Origin: an uncultured Phascolarctobacterium sp.
GTDB lineage: Bacteria; Bacillota; Negativicutes; Acidaminococcales; Acidaminococcaceae
Direction: 5' to 3'
NCBI GenBank assembly: GCA_900551335.1
Contig: URVO01000027.1
Span: 1 to 10,428, forward strand
Length of the DNA: 10,428 nt
The notes beneath the pieces were generated by a model that ran no database searches, was not told where the DNA came from, and was given only the letters and a program-made list of their open reading frames with translations. The position numbers and the translations under genes were made by a program. Position 1 is the stretch's first letter. Each line of letters starts with the position of its first letter. This document shows positions 1 to 7,057 of this stretch, piece after piece.

Positions 1-1
1 A

Positions 2-2656
2 GAAGAGCTGATTGATATCGTGCAAAAGGGCCTGGGCTACAGCCCGATCGGCCAATGCCTGATTGAACGCAGCATCGCCGGCTGGAAGGAAATCGAATTC
101 GAGGTTATCCGCGACGCTGCTGACAACTGCATCACCGTCTGCTCCATGGAAAACCTGGACCCCGTTGGCGTACACACCGGCGACTCTATCGTTGTGGCTC
201 CGGCACAAACCCTGAGCGACAAGGAGGTACAGCTGCTGCGTCAGGCTTCTATCGACATCGTGCGCGAGCTGGGCGTAGTTGGCGGCTGTAACGTACAGCT
301 GGCTCTCGACCCGTACTCCGAGAACTACTATGTAATCGAGGTTAACCCGCGCGTAAGCCGTTCCTCCGCACTGGCTTCTAAGGCTACCGGCTATCCGATT
401 GCGAAGGTTACCAGCAAAATTGCTTTGGGCTACAACCTCGACGAAATCGAAAACGCTGTTACCAAAAAGACCAAGGCTTGCTTCGAGCCTGCTATTGATT
501 ATATCGTACTGAAATTCCCGCGCTGGCCGTTCGACAAATTCGTAACTGCTGACCGCACTCTGGGAACTCAGATGAAGGCTACCGGTGAGGTTATGGCAAT
601 CGAGCGCAGCTTCGAGGCTTCTATGCTGAAGGCTGTACGCTGCCTGGAAATCGGCCTCAACCATCTGGAGATGCCTGAGCTCAAGGCTTTGAGCGACGAA
701 GAAATCCATGACCGCATTAAGCTGATCGACGACGAGCGCTGCTTCGTTGTTGCTGAAGCCATCCGCCGTGGCATTTCCCTCGAAGAGATTCACGACATCA
801 CCAAGATTGACCTGTGGTTCCTGTCCAAAATCCAAAACATCATTAAAATGGAAAGAGCTCTGGAAACCCATGAGCTTACTCCGAGCCTGCTGCGCAAGGC
901 GAAGAAAATGGGCTTTGCCGATGCAGTTATCGCTAAGCGTGTAGGCAAGACCGAGTTCGAAATCCGCGACCTGCGTAAGGCAAACGGCATTCTGCCGACC
1001 TATAAAATGGTTGATACCTGCGCTGCTGAGTTTGAGGCTGCAACTCCGTACTACTATTCCTGCTACGAAACCGAGGATGAGGTTGAAGTAAGCGATAAGA
1101 AGAGAGTTGTTGTACTTGGCTCCGGTCCTATCCGTATCGGTCAGGGCGTAGAGTTCGACTACTGCTCTGTACACTGCGTATGGGCACTGAAGGAGATGGG
1201 CTATGAAACCATCATCATCAACAACAACCCGGAAACCGTTTCCACCGACTTCGATATTTCTGATAAGCTGTACTTTGAGCCGCTGACTGTTGAGGACGTG
1301 CTCAATGTTATTGATAAAGAAAAACCGGAAGGTGTTATCGTACAATTTGGCGGTCAGACCGCTATCAACCTGGCTGGTCCGCTCTCCCGCGCAGGCGTGA
1401 AGATTCTGGGCTCCTCCGTTGACAGCATCGACCGTGCCGAGGATCGCGAACGCTTCGACGAGCTGCTGACAAGCTGCGACATCCCGCGTCCGCAGGGCCA
1501 CACCGTATTCGACACCGAGGGTGCGCTGGCTGCAGCTCATGCTGTCGGCTATCCGACCATGGTTCGTCCTTCTTACGTACTGGGCGGCCGTGCTATGGAA
1601 ATCGTTTATAACGATGACGAGCTGCGCAACTACATGACCTATGCAGTTAAGGCTTCTCAAGAGCATCCTGTTCTGGTTGACCATTACCTGCAGGGCACCG
1701 AGGTTGAGGTTGACGCTATCTGCGATGGCAAGGAAGTATTGATTCCCGGCATCATGGAGCACGTTGAACGTGCAGGCGTACACAGCGGTGACTCCATCGC
1801 CGTATATCCGCCGCGCACTCTGAGCGAGGGCGTTATCCGCACCATCATTGAATACACCAACAAGATGGCTCTGGGCCTTGAGGTTAAGGGCATGATCAAC
1901 ATTCAGTACATCGTTCGTGACGAGCATGTATATGTAATCGAGGTTAACCCGCGTTCCTCCAGAACCGTACCGTTCTTGAGCAAAATCACCGGCATCTCCA
2001 TGGTAGACGTTGCTACCAGATGCGCAATGGGCATGAGCATCCGCGAGCAGGGCTTCACCCCTGGCCTGCGCTTCTTCCCTGACTACTATGCTGTAAAGGC
2101 TCCGGTATTCAGCTTCAACAAGATGAGCAACGTTGATATCACCCTTGGACCTGAAATGAAATCCACCGGTGAGGTTATGGCTGTCGATTACCAATACAGC
2201 CGTGCTCTGTACAAGGCCTGCATCGCTTCCGGTATCCGCGTACCGCAGGATGGTGCTATCCTGATTACCGTTTCCGATATGGATAAGCCTGAGGCAGTAT
2301 CTATTGCCCGCGGCTTTGAGGATCTGGGCTACACCGTTATTGCAACTGATGGGACTGCTGACTACCTGCAGCAGTATGGCGTAACCGTTGAGGTTGCTAC
2401 GAAGATCAGCGAAGGTCATCCGAACCTCATTGATGATATCAAGAGCGGCCGCATCGGCATGGTTATCAACACCACCAACCATGGCCGTGACGCTGAACGT
2501 GACGGCTTCAAGATCCGTCGTTCTACCGTAGAGCATGCAATTGCCTGCCTGACTTCTATGGATACTGCACGTGAGCTGCTGAACGTTATGAGCGCAATGC
2601 GTCGCCGCAGCGTTGTTAGAGTAACTGCTCTGCAGGATCTTACCTGGGAGGACTGA
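2..2656 (+). CDS. carB: Carbamoyl-phosphate synthase large subunit, 5' partial
   Basis: CarB uses ammonia from the CarA glutaminase, bicarbonate and two ATP to make carbamoyl phosphate for pyrimidines and arginine. The frame is open from base 2, so the gene enters from the left. About 884 residues are present, against about 1070 in the family, so roughly the first 190 are missing. The order is: end of the first ATP-grasp half (GWKE, then [16 protein letters not shown] near 350), the oligomerisation region (about 520-1080), the second synthetase half starting at [14 protein letters not shown] (about 1105), with NPRSSRT near 1950, and a C-terminal MGS-like allosteric domain (about 2254-2656). 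In that domain I see DKPE, ATDGTA, TKISEG and INTTN; these match the E. coli positions that bind UMP/IMP (K954, T974, T977, K993, N1015, T1017, from memory), which suggests nucleotide control is kept. pyrK starts 2 nt after the stop, so they are co-transcribed. Confidence 0.98.
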   Translation, partial: EELIDIVQKGLGYSPIGQCLIERSIAGWKEIEFEVIRDAADNCITVCSMENLDPVGVHTGDSIVVAPAQTLSDKEVQLLRQASIDIVRELGVVGGCNVQLALDPYSENYYVIEVNPRVSRSSALASKATGYPIAKVTSKIALGYNLDEIENAVTKKTKACFEPAIDYIVLKFPRWPFDKFVTADRTLGTQMKATGEVMAIERSFEASMLKAVRCLEIGLNHLEMPELKALSDEEIHDRIKLIDDERCFVVAEAIRRGISLEEIHDITKIDLWFLSKIQNIIKMERALETHELTPSLLRKAKKMGFADAVIAKRVGKTEFEIRDLRKANGILPTYKMVDTCAAEFEAATPYYYSCYETEDEVEVSDKKRVVVLGSGPIRIGQGVEFDYCSVHCVWALKEMGYETIIINNNPETVSTDFDISDKLYFEPLTVEDVLNVIDKEKPEGVIVQFGGQTAINLAGPLSRAGVKILGSSVDSIDRAEDRERFDELLTSCDIPRPQGHTVFDTEGALAAAHAVGYPTMVRPSYVLGGRAMEIVYNDDELRNYMTYAVKASQEHPVLVDHYLQGTEVEVDAICDGKEVLIPGIMEHVERAGVHSGDSIAVYPPRTLSEGVIRTIIEYTNKMALGLEVKGMINIQYIVRDEHVYVIEVNPRSSRTVPFLSKITGISMVDVATRCAMGMSIREQGFTPGLRFFPDYYAVKAPVFSFNKMSNVDITLGPEMKSTGEVMAVDYQYSRALYKACIASGIRVPQDGAILITVSDMDKPEAVSIARGFEDLGYTVIATDGTADYLQQYGVTVEVATKISEGHPNLIDDIKSGRIGMVINTTNHGRDAERDGFKIRRSTVEHAIACLTSMDTARELLNVMSAMRRRSVVRVTALQDLTWED

Positions 2657-2658
2657 TT

Positions 2659-3426
2659 ATGTCTAAGACTATCGCGCAGACCAAGGTGCTTGGCCAGCGA
2701 GTATTAAATAGTTCGACAAAATTAATTGAAGTTTATGCACCGGAAATCGCGGCACAGGCTGTCCCTGGACAGTTTGTGAACGTGAAGGTGTGCAAAAATA
2801 CCGCTCCGCTGCTGCGCCGTCCCTTCGGCGTAGCCGGGGTGAATAAAGAAAAAGGCACCATGACGATGATTTACCGCATCATTGGCGAGGGCACGCATAT
2901 TCTTGCAGATGCCTGCGCCGGTGATGAGCTGAGCATCGTCGGTCCCTTGGGACGAGGCTTTGACCTGAGCGCCAAAAAGCCGCTGCTCGTCGGCGGCGGC
3001 CTGGGCCTGGCGCCGCTGCTGTTCCTCGCTCATGGCTTTGGCGAGGGCGTGACCGATATCCTGATGGGTGGCCGCAGCGCTGAAGAGCTGTTCTGGACGA
3101 AGCTGTATGAAGGCCTGAGCAAGGAAATCTTCCTCACGACCGATGATGGCAGCACGGGCACGAAGGGCACCGTTATGGCACTGCTGCCGCAGCTCTTGAA
3201 GGAGGGCGGCTATGACTGCGTATATGTTTGCGGTCCTGTACCGATGATGCGCGCAGTTGCCAACGCCTGCCTGGAGGCCGGAGTAAAATGTCAGGTATCT
3301 CTGGAAAAATACATGGCCTGCGGTCTGGGTGCGTGTCTGTCCTGTGCCTGCGAGGGCATCGGCAAGCGCATCAAGGTTTGCAAGGATGGCCCGGTATTCT
3401 GGGCTGAGGAGGTAGGAGAATGGTAA
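2659..3426 (+). CDS. pyrK: Dihydroorotate dehydrogenase B, electron-transfer subunit PyrK
   Basis: PyrK is the FAD/[2Fe-2S] subunit that carries electrons from the FMN of PyrD to NAD+. The 255-residue protein has the usual length. It shows the FAD-binding RRPFGVA (53-59), GPLGRGF (95-101), the nucleotide-binding [10 protein letters not shown] (111-120) and a C-terminal cluster motif with Cys221, Cys226, Cys229 and Cys241, plus an extra Cys231, followed by KDGPVF. The spacing between the third and fourth ligands (11 residues) looks shorter than the roughly 14-15 I recall for Lactococcus and Bacillus PyrK. The ATG is set by GGGAGG at 2646-2651, inside the end of carB. The gene overlaps pyrD by 7 nt, which fits translational coupling of two subunits of one complex. 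Confidence 0.96.
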   Translation: MSKTIAQTKVLGQRVLNSSTKLIEVYAPEIAAQAVPGQFVNVKVCKNTAPLLRRPFGVAGVNKEKGTMTMIYRIIGEGTHILADACAGDELSIVGPLGRGFDLSAKKPLLVGGGLGLAPLLFLAHGFGEGVTDILMGGRSAEELFWTKLYEGLSKEIFLTTDDGSTGTKGTVMALLPQLLKEGGYDCVYVCGPVPMMRAVANACLEAGVKCQVSLEKYMACGLGACLSCACEGIGKRIKVCKDGPVFWAEEVGEW

Positions 3427-4379
3427 AAGCATTGTATGATGGCCGTCTGGCAGTTGATATTGCCGGCTTGAAAATGGCTACGCCTGTTACCACTGGCTCC
3501 GGTACCTTCGGCTTCGGCCTGGAGTTCACGGACTTCCTCGACCTCGAAAAGGTCGGCGCTGTTACCGTCAAGGGTACCTCTCTGGAGCCTGCCGCTGGCA
3601 ACAAGGGCCAGCGTGCTGTCGAAACTCCGTCCGGTATGCTGAACTGCATCGGTCTGGAAAACCCTGGCAGCGAATACTTCCTGCAGCACACTCTGCCTGA
3701 GCTGCGCCAATATGATGTGCCTGTTATCGTCAACATTTATGGCCATACGCCGGAGGAATACGGCGCTGTGGCGAAAAAGCTCGACGTAGACGGCGTGGAC
3801 GCAGTGGAAATCAACATCTCCTGCCCGAACGTTAAGGAGGGCGGCATTGTCTTCGGTACTGTGCCGGAGGCTGCGGCTGAGGTTGTGCGTGCAGTTAAGG
3901 CCAATACCAGCAAAATGGTTATTGCCAAGCTTTCCCCGAACGTTACGGACATCGTCGTTATGGCGAAGGCTGTAGAAGCAGCAGGCGCAGATGCAATTTC
4001 TATGATTAACACGCTGCTCGGCACCAAGATTGATATTGAGCGTCAGCGCCCTGTACTCGGCAACGTAACCGGCGGCCTCAGCGGCCCAGCTGTTCGCCCT
4101 GTCGCAGTACGCCTGGTTTATCAGGTGGCGCAGGCTGTGCATATCCCCATCATCGGCATGGGCGGCATCATGTGCGCCGAGGACGCTATCGAGTTCATGC
4201 TCGCAGGCGCCAGCGCTGTTGCTGTCGGCACAGCAAACTTTGTGCAGCCGGATATTGCTGAAACCATTGCGCATGGTATGCTGGCATATCTCGACAGACA
4301 TGGCGCGCAGAACATCAGCGAAATTGTTGGCTTGGCTTTGCCGAATGGCAAAGAGAGTATGCCGTTGTATAGTAAGTAA
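3420..4379 (+). CDS. pyrD: Dihydroorotate dehydrogenase B, catalytic subunit (class 1B)
   Basis: This FMN enzyme oxidises dihydroorotate to orotate in the cytosol, the fourth step of UMP synthesis. It has 319 residues, typical of class 1 enzymes and without the N-terminal membrane extension of class 2. The active-site loop [12 protein letters not shown] holds the catalytic base Cys135, where class 2 enzymes have Ser. The KGTSLEP loop (Lys51), VIVNIYG (102-108), GMGGI and AVAVGTANF near the C-terminus form the FMN/substrate site of the TIM barrel. The neighbouring pyrK makes the NAD-linked class 1B assignment firm. The start ATG lies inside the end of pyrK, 7 nt after AGGAGG (3407-3412). The next gene, pyrF, is separated by an unusual 194-nt gap occupied by a repeat element. 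Confidence 0.97.
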   Translation: MVKALYDGRLAVDIAGLKMATPVTTGSGTFGFGLEFTDFLDLEKVGAVTVKGTSLEPAAGNKGQRAVETPSGMLNCIGLENPGSEYFLQHTLPELRQYDVPVIVNIYGHTPEEYGAVAKKLDVDGVDAVEINISCPNVKEGGIVFGTVPEAAAEVVRAVKANTSKMVIAKLSPNVTDIVVMAKAVEAAGADAISMINTLLGTKIDIERQRPVLGNVTGGLSGPAVRPVAVRLVYQVAQAVHIPIIGMGGIMCAEDAIEFMLAGASAVAVGTANFVQPDIAETIAHGMLAYLDRHGAQNISEIVGLALPNGKESMPLYSK

Positions 4380-4381
4380 AA

Positions 4382-4562
4382 TACCCCTCAGTCATCTCGC
4401 TGCGCTCGCTGACAGCTCCCCTTACAGGTGAGCCTAGTTCGACGTAAAATAGTACTATGAAGAAGCTTCCCTGAGTAAGGAGTCTCGTTCGACGTAAAAT
4501 AGTATTGCGAAGAAGCTTCCCCTGTAAGGGGGAGTGCCGAACGTAGTGAGGCGAGAGGGTAA
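4382..4562 (+). repeat. Intergenic structured repeat element (MITE/REP-like) inside the pyr operon
   Basis: This non-coding element fills the gap between pyrD and pyrF. Its ends are imperfect inverted repeats: the left begins TACCCCTCAGTC and the right ends GAGAGGGTA. The arms share an exact inverted 11-mer, CCCCTTACAGG at 4418-4428 and its complement at 4521-4531. Local hairpins are visible: GCTC/GAGC (4415-4418 with 4430-4433) enclosing CCT-TAC-AGG, and an 8-bp stem CTTCCCCT/AGGGGGAG (4516-4523 with 4527-4534, one G-T pair) with a 3-nt loop. There is no ORF of note and no T-run, so it is not a normal terminator. It looks like a dispersed intergenic repeat of the kind common in Clostridia/Negativicutes genomes. 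That is inference, because only one copy is in the window. Confidence 0.7.
4437..4538 (+). repeat. Two tandem ~50-bp direct repeats within the element
   Basis: Copy 1 (4437-4486) and copy 2 (4487-4538) both begin GTTCGACGTAAAATAGTA and go on to GAAGAAGCTTCCC. The first 35 bases match at 32 positions. The copies are directly adjacent with no spacer. Their 3' parts differ: copy 2 makes a tight hairpin with loop GTA, while copy 1 has only a weak one. This suggests the element grew by tandem duplication of an internal module. Confidence 0.85.
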
Positions 4563-4566
4563 GGAG
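4561..4566 (+). promoter_or_regulatory. Ribosome binding site of pyrF at the edge of the repeat element
   Basis: AAGGAG lies 7 nt before the pyrF ATG and touches the right end of the repeat element. If the element inserted here, it stopped just short of the Shine-Dalgarno sequence or overlaps its first bases. It also supports the ATG at 4574 as the start. Confidence 0.85.
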
Positions 4567-4573
4567 AATAATT

Positions 4574-5290
4574 ATGAAATCTGATGATAGATTAATAGTC
4601 GCACTCGACTTCCCCACATTAGAGCAAGCTAAGGCTTGTGTTATCGAGCTTGGTGATGCCGTAAGCTACTACAAGGTTGGCATGGAGCTGTACTACGCAG
4701 TGGGCAGCGAAATCATCAGCTTCCTGAAGGCTCAAGGCAAGCATGTCTTCCTCGACCTCAAGCTGCAGGATATTCCGAACACTGTTGCTCATGCGCTCAC
4801 CGTGCTCAGCGACCTTGGTGCGGACATGATGAACGTTCACGCAGTAGGCGGCAAAAAAATGATGGCCGAAGCAGTGAAGGCTGTGCATGAGGCTGCTGAA
4901 AAGGCAGGCCGTCCGGCACCGAAGCTGATTGCTGTAACTATTCTGACCAGCATGGATAACGAACAGTTTACAGATCTGAACTATAAAAATACGATTGCCG
5001 AGCAGGTTATCAGCCTGGCAAAGCTGGCTAAGGAGGCTGGCATGGACGGCGTTGTTGCTTCTCCGCAAGAAGCAGCAGGCATCCGCGCGGCTTGCGGCGA
5101 GGGCTTCCTCATCGTAACTCCGGGCGTGCGTCCGGCTGGCAGCTCTCTTGACGACCAAAAGCGCGTAGCGACTCCGTCCGGCGCTTTGAAAAATGGCAGC
5201 AGCCATATCGTCGTTGGCCGTCCGATTACGAAGGCTGAGGACAGACAGGCAGCAGCAGCAGCAATTGTAGAAGAAATCAAAGGAGTGTAA
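4574..5290 (+). CDS. pyrF: Orotidine 5'-phosphate decarboxylase
   Basis: PyrF converts OMP to UMP, the last step of de novo pyrimidine synthesis. The 238-residue TIM-barrel protein has the usual length of the short bacterial (group 1) form. It starts DRLIVALDFP, has Lys34 in YYKVGMELYY, and carries the catalytic Asp-x-Lys-x-x-Asp array in FLDLKLQDIPNTV (Asp61, Lys63, Asp66). The C-terminal phosphate-binding part includes VTPGVRPAGSS and IVVGRPITKAED. The residue before Asp66 is Gln where Bacillus has His; this position is variable in the family. The start is set by AAGGAG at 4561-4566. The stop is 4 nt before pyrE, so pyrF and pyrE form a coupled pair at the end of the operon. Confidence 0.97.
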   Translation: MKSDDRLIVALDFPTLEQAKACVIELGDAVSYYKVGMELYYAVGSEIISFLKAQGKHVFLDLKLQDIPNTVAHALTVLSDLGADMMNVHAVGGKKMMAEAVKAVHEAAEKAGRPAPKLIAVTILTSMDNEQFTDLNYKNTIAEQVISLAKLAKEAGMDGVVASPQEAAGIRAACGEGFLIVTPGVRPAGSSLDDQKRVATPSGALKNGSSHIVVGRPITKAEDRQAAAAAIVEEIKGV

Positions 5291-5294
5291 GCAA

Positions 5295-5876
5295 ATGGCA
5301 GTTTTAGAAGAAAAAGACGTAATGAAAATGCTCGAGGAGACTGAAGCAGTTCTCCATGGTCACTTTTTGCTGACCAGCGGTCTGCACAGCCCGATGTATG
5401 TTGAAAAATTCAACGTACTGCAACATCCGAAATATACCGAGCGCCTGTGCCAGGAAATCGCTCGTCGTTATGAAAACGACAACGTTGAGCTGGTAGTTGG
5501 CCCGATGACCGGCGGCATTCTGCTGGCTCACGAGGTTGGCAAGGCTCTGGGCACCCGCGCTATCTTCACCGAGCGTGAAAACGGCAAGATGACTCTGCGT
5601 CGTGGCTTCCAGATTCCGGCTGGTACCCGCGTGCTGGTTGTTGAAGACATCGTAACCACTGGCGGCAGCGTTAAAGAGGTTATGGAGGTTGTTAAGGAGC
5701 ACGGCGGCGAGCTCGTTGGCGTTGGCCTGCTGGTTGACCGCAGCGGCGGCAAGGTAGACTTTGGTGTTCGCACCGAGGCTCTGCTGCACCTGAATGTAGA
5801 GACCTATGATCCGGCAACCTGTCCGCTTTGCGCTAAAGGTGAACCGTTCACCAAACGCGGCAGAACTGGTAAATGA
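5295..5876 (+). CDS. pyrE: Orotate phosphoribosyltransferase (Thermus/clostridial type)
   Basis: PyrE joins orotate and PRPP to form OMP, which PyrF then decarboxylates. The 193-residue protein carries the type I PRTase PRPP-binding motif VLVVEDIVTTGGS (113-125), the flexible-loop region FTERENGKMTLRRGF (91-105) and LTSGLHSPMYVEKF (26-39) near the N-terminus. The C-terminal tail with CPLC (Cys176, Cys179) followed by KGEPFTKRGR is typical of the Thermus-family PyrE rather than the E. coli type. The function of the two cysteines is not clear to me; a metal or redox role is possible. The AGGAG at 5281-5285 lies at the end of pyrF. pyrE is the last gene of the pyr operon, with a terminator about 110 nt downstream. 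Confidence 0.96.
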   Translation: MAVLEEKDVMKMLEETEAVLHGHFLLTSGLHSPMYVEKFNVLQHPKYTERLCQEIARRYENDNVELVVGPMTGGILLAHEVGKALGTRAIFTERENGKMTLRRGFQIPAGTRVLVVEDIVTTGGSVKEVMEVVKEHGGELVGVGLLVDRSGGKVDFGVRTEALLHLNVETYDPATCPLCAKGEPFTKRGRTGK

Positions 5877-5880
5877 GACA

Positions 5881-5940
5881 CAGTTTGTCGCAAGCGTAGC
5901 GCTGCGAGAAACTGAATGTCGAATTATCCTCGCTTGCGAC
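5881..5940 (+). repeat. Overlapping inverted repeats in the pyrE 3' region
   Basis: Two mutually exclusive hairpins can be drawn. The first pairs CAGTTTGTCGCA (5881-5892) with TGCGAGAAACTG (5903-5914), 11 of 12 positions, and the intervening bases can add GCG/CGC around a TAG loop. The second pairs GTCGCAAGCG (5887-5896) with an exact complement CGCTTGCGAC (5931-5940). The block begins 4 nt after the pyrE stop and is not followed by a T-run. It may be an mRNA 3'-end stabiliser, a repeat remnant, or a regulatory switch; the sequence does not decide. Confidence 0.65.
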
Positions 5941-5985
5941 TGAATAAGGAGCAAGAAAGAGGACAAATAAAAAGAGAAATTAAGG

Positions 5986-6032
5986 GACTGTTGTGTACCC
6001 CTCTGTGAGAGGGTATGCAACAGTCTTTTTTT
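5986..6032 (+). terminator. Rho-independent terminator of the pyr operon
   Basis: GACTGTTG (5986-5993) pairs exactly with CAACAGTC (6018-6025). The stem continues through two G-T pairs and TACCC/GGGTA, then CTC/GAG with a bulge, and is followed by seven T residues (6026-6032). This is a strong intrinsic terminator in the + direction. Confidence 0.93.
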
Positions 6033-6033
6033 A

Positions 6034-6077
6034 TTTAACACGCACTTAACCTGCACATAATACTTCCTTAACATTGA
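6034..6077 (+). promoter_or_regulatory. Pho box: four 11-bp direct repeats upstream of pstS
   Basis: Four repeats sit at exact 11-bp steps: TTTAACACGCA, CTTAACCTGCA, CATAATACTTC and CTTAACATTGA. The shared core YTTAAC followed by 5 variable bases matches the known Bacillus PhoP-box layout (TTAACA-like hexamers, 5-bp spacers). The third repeat is the weakest. The array ends 5 nt before the -10 box, so the activator would occupy the -35 region. It implies induction of pst by a PhoP/PhoB-type regulator under phosphate starvation. Confidence 0.85.
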
Positions 6078-6082
6078 TGCCT

Positions 6083-6088
6083 TATACT
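6083..6088 (+). promoter_or_regulatory. Predicted -10 box of the pstS promoter
   Basis: TATACT is one base from the TATAAT consensus. At 17-bp spacing the -35 position reads ATACTT, a poor match, as expected for an activator-dependent promoter. The start of transcription would be near 6095, giving a leader of about 65 nt. Confidence 0.7.
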
Positions 6089-6143
6089 AAGCACATAAAC
6101 CAAAACACAAGGCTCACACGGGAGCTATTGATAAGGTGAATTC

Positions 6144-6150
6144 AAGGAGG
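6144..6150 (+). promoter_or_regulatory. Ribosome binding site of pstS
   Basis: AAGGAGG lies 10 nt before the ATG at 6161. Another ATG at 6153 is only 2 nt from it and reads Met-Lys-Leu-stop, so the Shine-Dalgarno spacing favours 6161. Confidence 0.88.
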
Positions 6151-6160
6151 AAATGAAATT

Positions 6161-7042
6161 ATGAAACTCAAAAAAGTCGCATGCTTAGGTCTGGCAGCTA
6201 TGGTGGCACTCGGTGCTCTGGGCTGCGGTAGTGATAACAAGGCTACTGATAATAAAGCAGGCAGCAAGATTACCGGCAGTGTAACCGGCAGCGGTTCTTC
6301 CGCTCTTCTGCCTCTGGCCAAGGATGCAGCAAGCAAATTTAAAGCAAAAAATCCGGATGTGTCTATTACTCTTAATGGTGGCGGCTCCGGTACTGGTCTG
6401 AAGCAGGTTGCTGACGGCAGTGTTAACATCGGCAATTCCGATGTTCCTGCAGAAAGCAAGCTGAAGGCAGACGCAGCTAAGGGCCTAGTCGATCATAAGG
6501 TGTGCGTCGTTACGATGGCACCTGTCATTAATAAAGATTTAGCAACGAAAGTGAAGAGCCTGACTAAAACTCAATTAGCAGACATCTTCACTGCTAAAGT
6601 AACCAACTGGAAGCAGGTTGGCGGTCCGGACGAACCCATCGTGCTGATCACCCGTCCTGCAACTAGCGGCACTCGCGCTCTGTTCCAAGAATTTGCTCTT
6701 GGCGGCGCTAAAGAAGCAACCAATAAATCTCTGGAAACCGATGACTCCGGCACTCTGCTGCAAAGCGTCAAAGACAACAAGGGCGCAATCGGCTATGTTG
6801 CTCTGTCCTATCTCGTAAATAACAAGGACGTAGCAACCGTTGCTATCGACGGCGTTGAACCGACTCTGGAAAACACCTATGCCGGCAAATATCCTGTATG
6901 GGGTTATGAGCATATGTACACCAAAGGCGAAGCTAAAGGCGCTGTAAAGGCTTTCCTGGACTTCATTCTGTCTGATGAATATGGCAAGGATATTGAGGCG
7001 CAAGGATACGGAGTTACTGCTAAAATGAAGGTACAGAGATAA
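6161..7042 (+). CDS. pstS: Phosphate ABC transporter substrate-binding lipoprotein
   Basis: PstS binds inorganic phosphate outside the cytoplasmic membrane and hands it to PstC/PstA. The 293-residue protein starts with a lipoprotein signal peptide: basic MKLKK, a hydrophobic stretch, then GALGC with the likely lipidated Cys22. The -3 residue is Ala rather than the usual Leu, a mildly atypical lipobox. A short polar linker (23-37) follows. Phosphate-site segments of the PstS family are visible: TGSGSSALLP (42-51), GGGSGTG (73-79), NSD (92-94) and TSGTR (168-172). The length fits the short Gram-positive-like form. It is the first gene of the pst operon, behind the Pho box and -10 element, with pstC beginning 15 nt after its stop. 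Confidence 0.96.
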   Translation: MKLKKVACLGLAAMVALGALGCGSDNKATDNKAGSKITGSVTGSGSSALLPLAKDAASKFKAKNPDVSITLNGGGSGTGLKQVADGSVNIGNSDVPAESKLKADAAKGLVDHKVCVVTMAPVINKDLATKVKSLTKTQLADIFTAKVTNWKQVGGPDEPIVLITRPATSGTRALFQEFALGGAKEATNKSLETDDSGTLLQSVKDNKGAIGYVALSYLVNNKDVATVAIDGVEPTLENTYAGKYPVWGYEHMYTKGEAKGAVKAFLDFILSDEYGKDIEAQGYGVTAKMKVQR

Positions 7043-7057
7043 CAGGAGTTATAATAC

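Noticed and set aside
20..22. GTG at 20 as the start of carB
   Set aside because: The frame is open to base 2 and the residues before it (EELIDI) match the CarB family, so it is an internal valine codon of a truncated gene.
3291..4301. A 336-codon open frame on the minus strand opposite pyrK/pyrD
   Set aside because: It is a shadow of two clear plus-strand genes; the translation is rich in His, Cys and Asn with no recognisable domain. The same applies to the other minus-strand frames, including those opposite pyrE and phoU.
4516..4534. The strong hairpin in the pyrD-pyrF gap as an intrinsic terminator
   Set aside because: It is followed by GTGCCGAACG rather than a T-run, and pyrF/pyrE have no evident promoter of their own downstream of it.
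4437..4538. The two direct repeats as a small CRISPR array
   Set aside because: The copies are directly adjacent with no spacers, there are only two, and no cas gene is present.
4634..4772. PyrF Gln65 in place of the Bacillus His before the catalytic Asp66 as a lost active-site residue
   Set aside because: That position is variable in the family motif (Asp-x-Lys-x-x-Asp) and all catalytic Asp/Lys residues are present.
6153..6164. A mini-ORF (Met-Lys-Leu-stop) overlapping the pstS start
   Set aside because: Its ATG is only 2 nt from the Shine-Dalgarno sequence and the three-codon frame is most simply a chance overlap.
7050..7055. TATAAT before pstC as an internal promoter
   Set aside because: The position 17 bp upstream reads GAAGGT, not a -35, and the bases lie in the ribosome-binding spacer of pstC.
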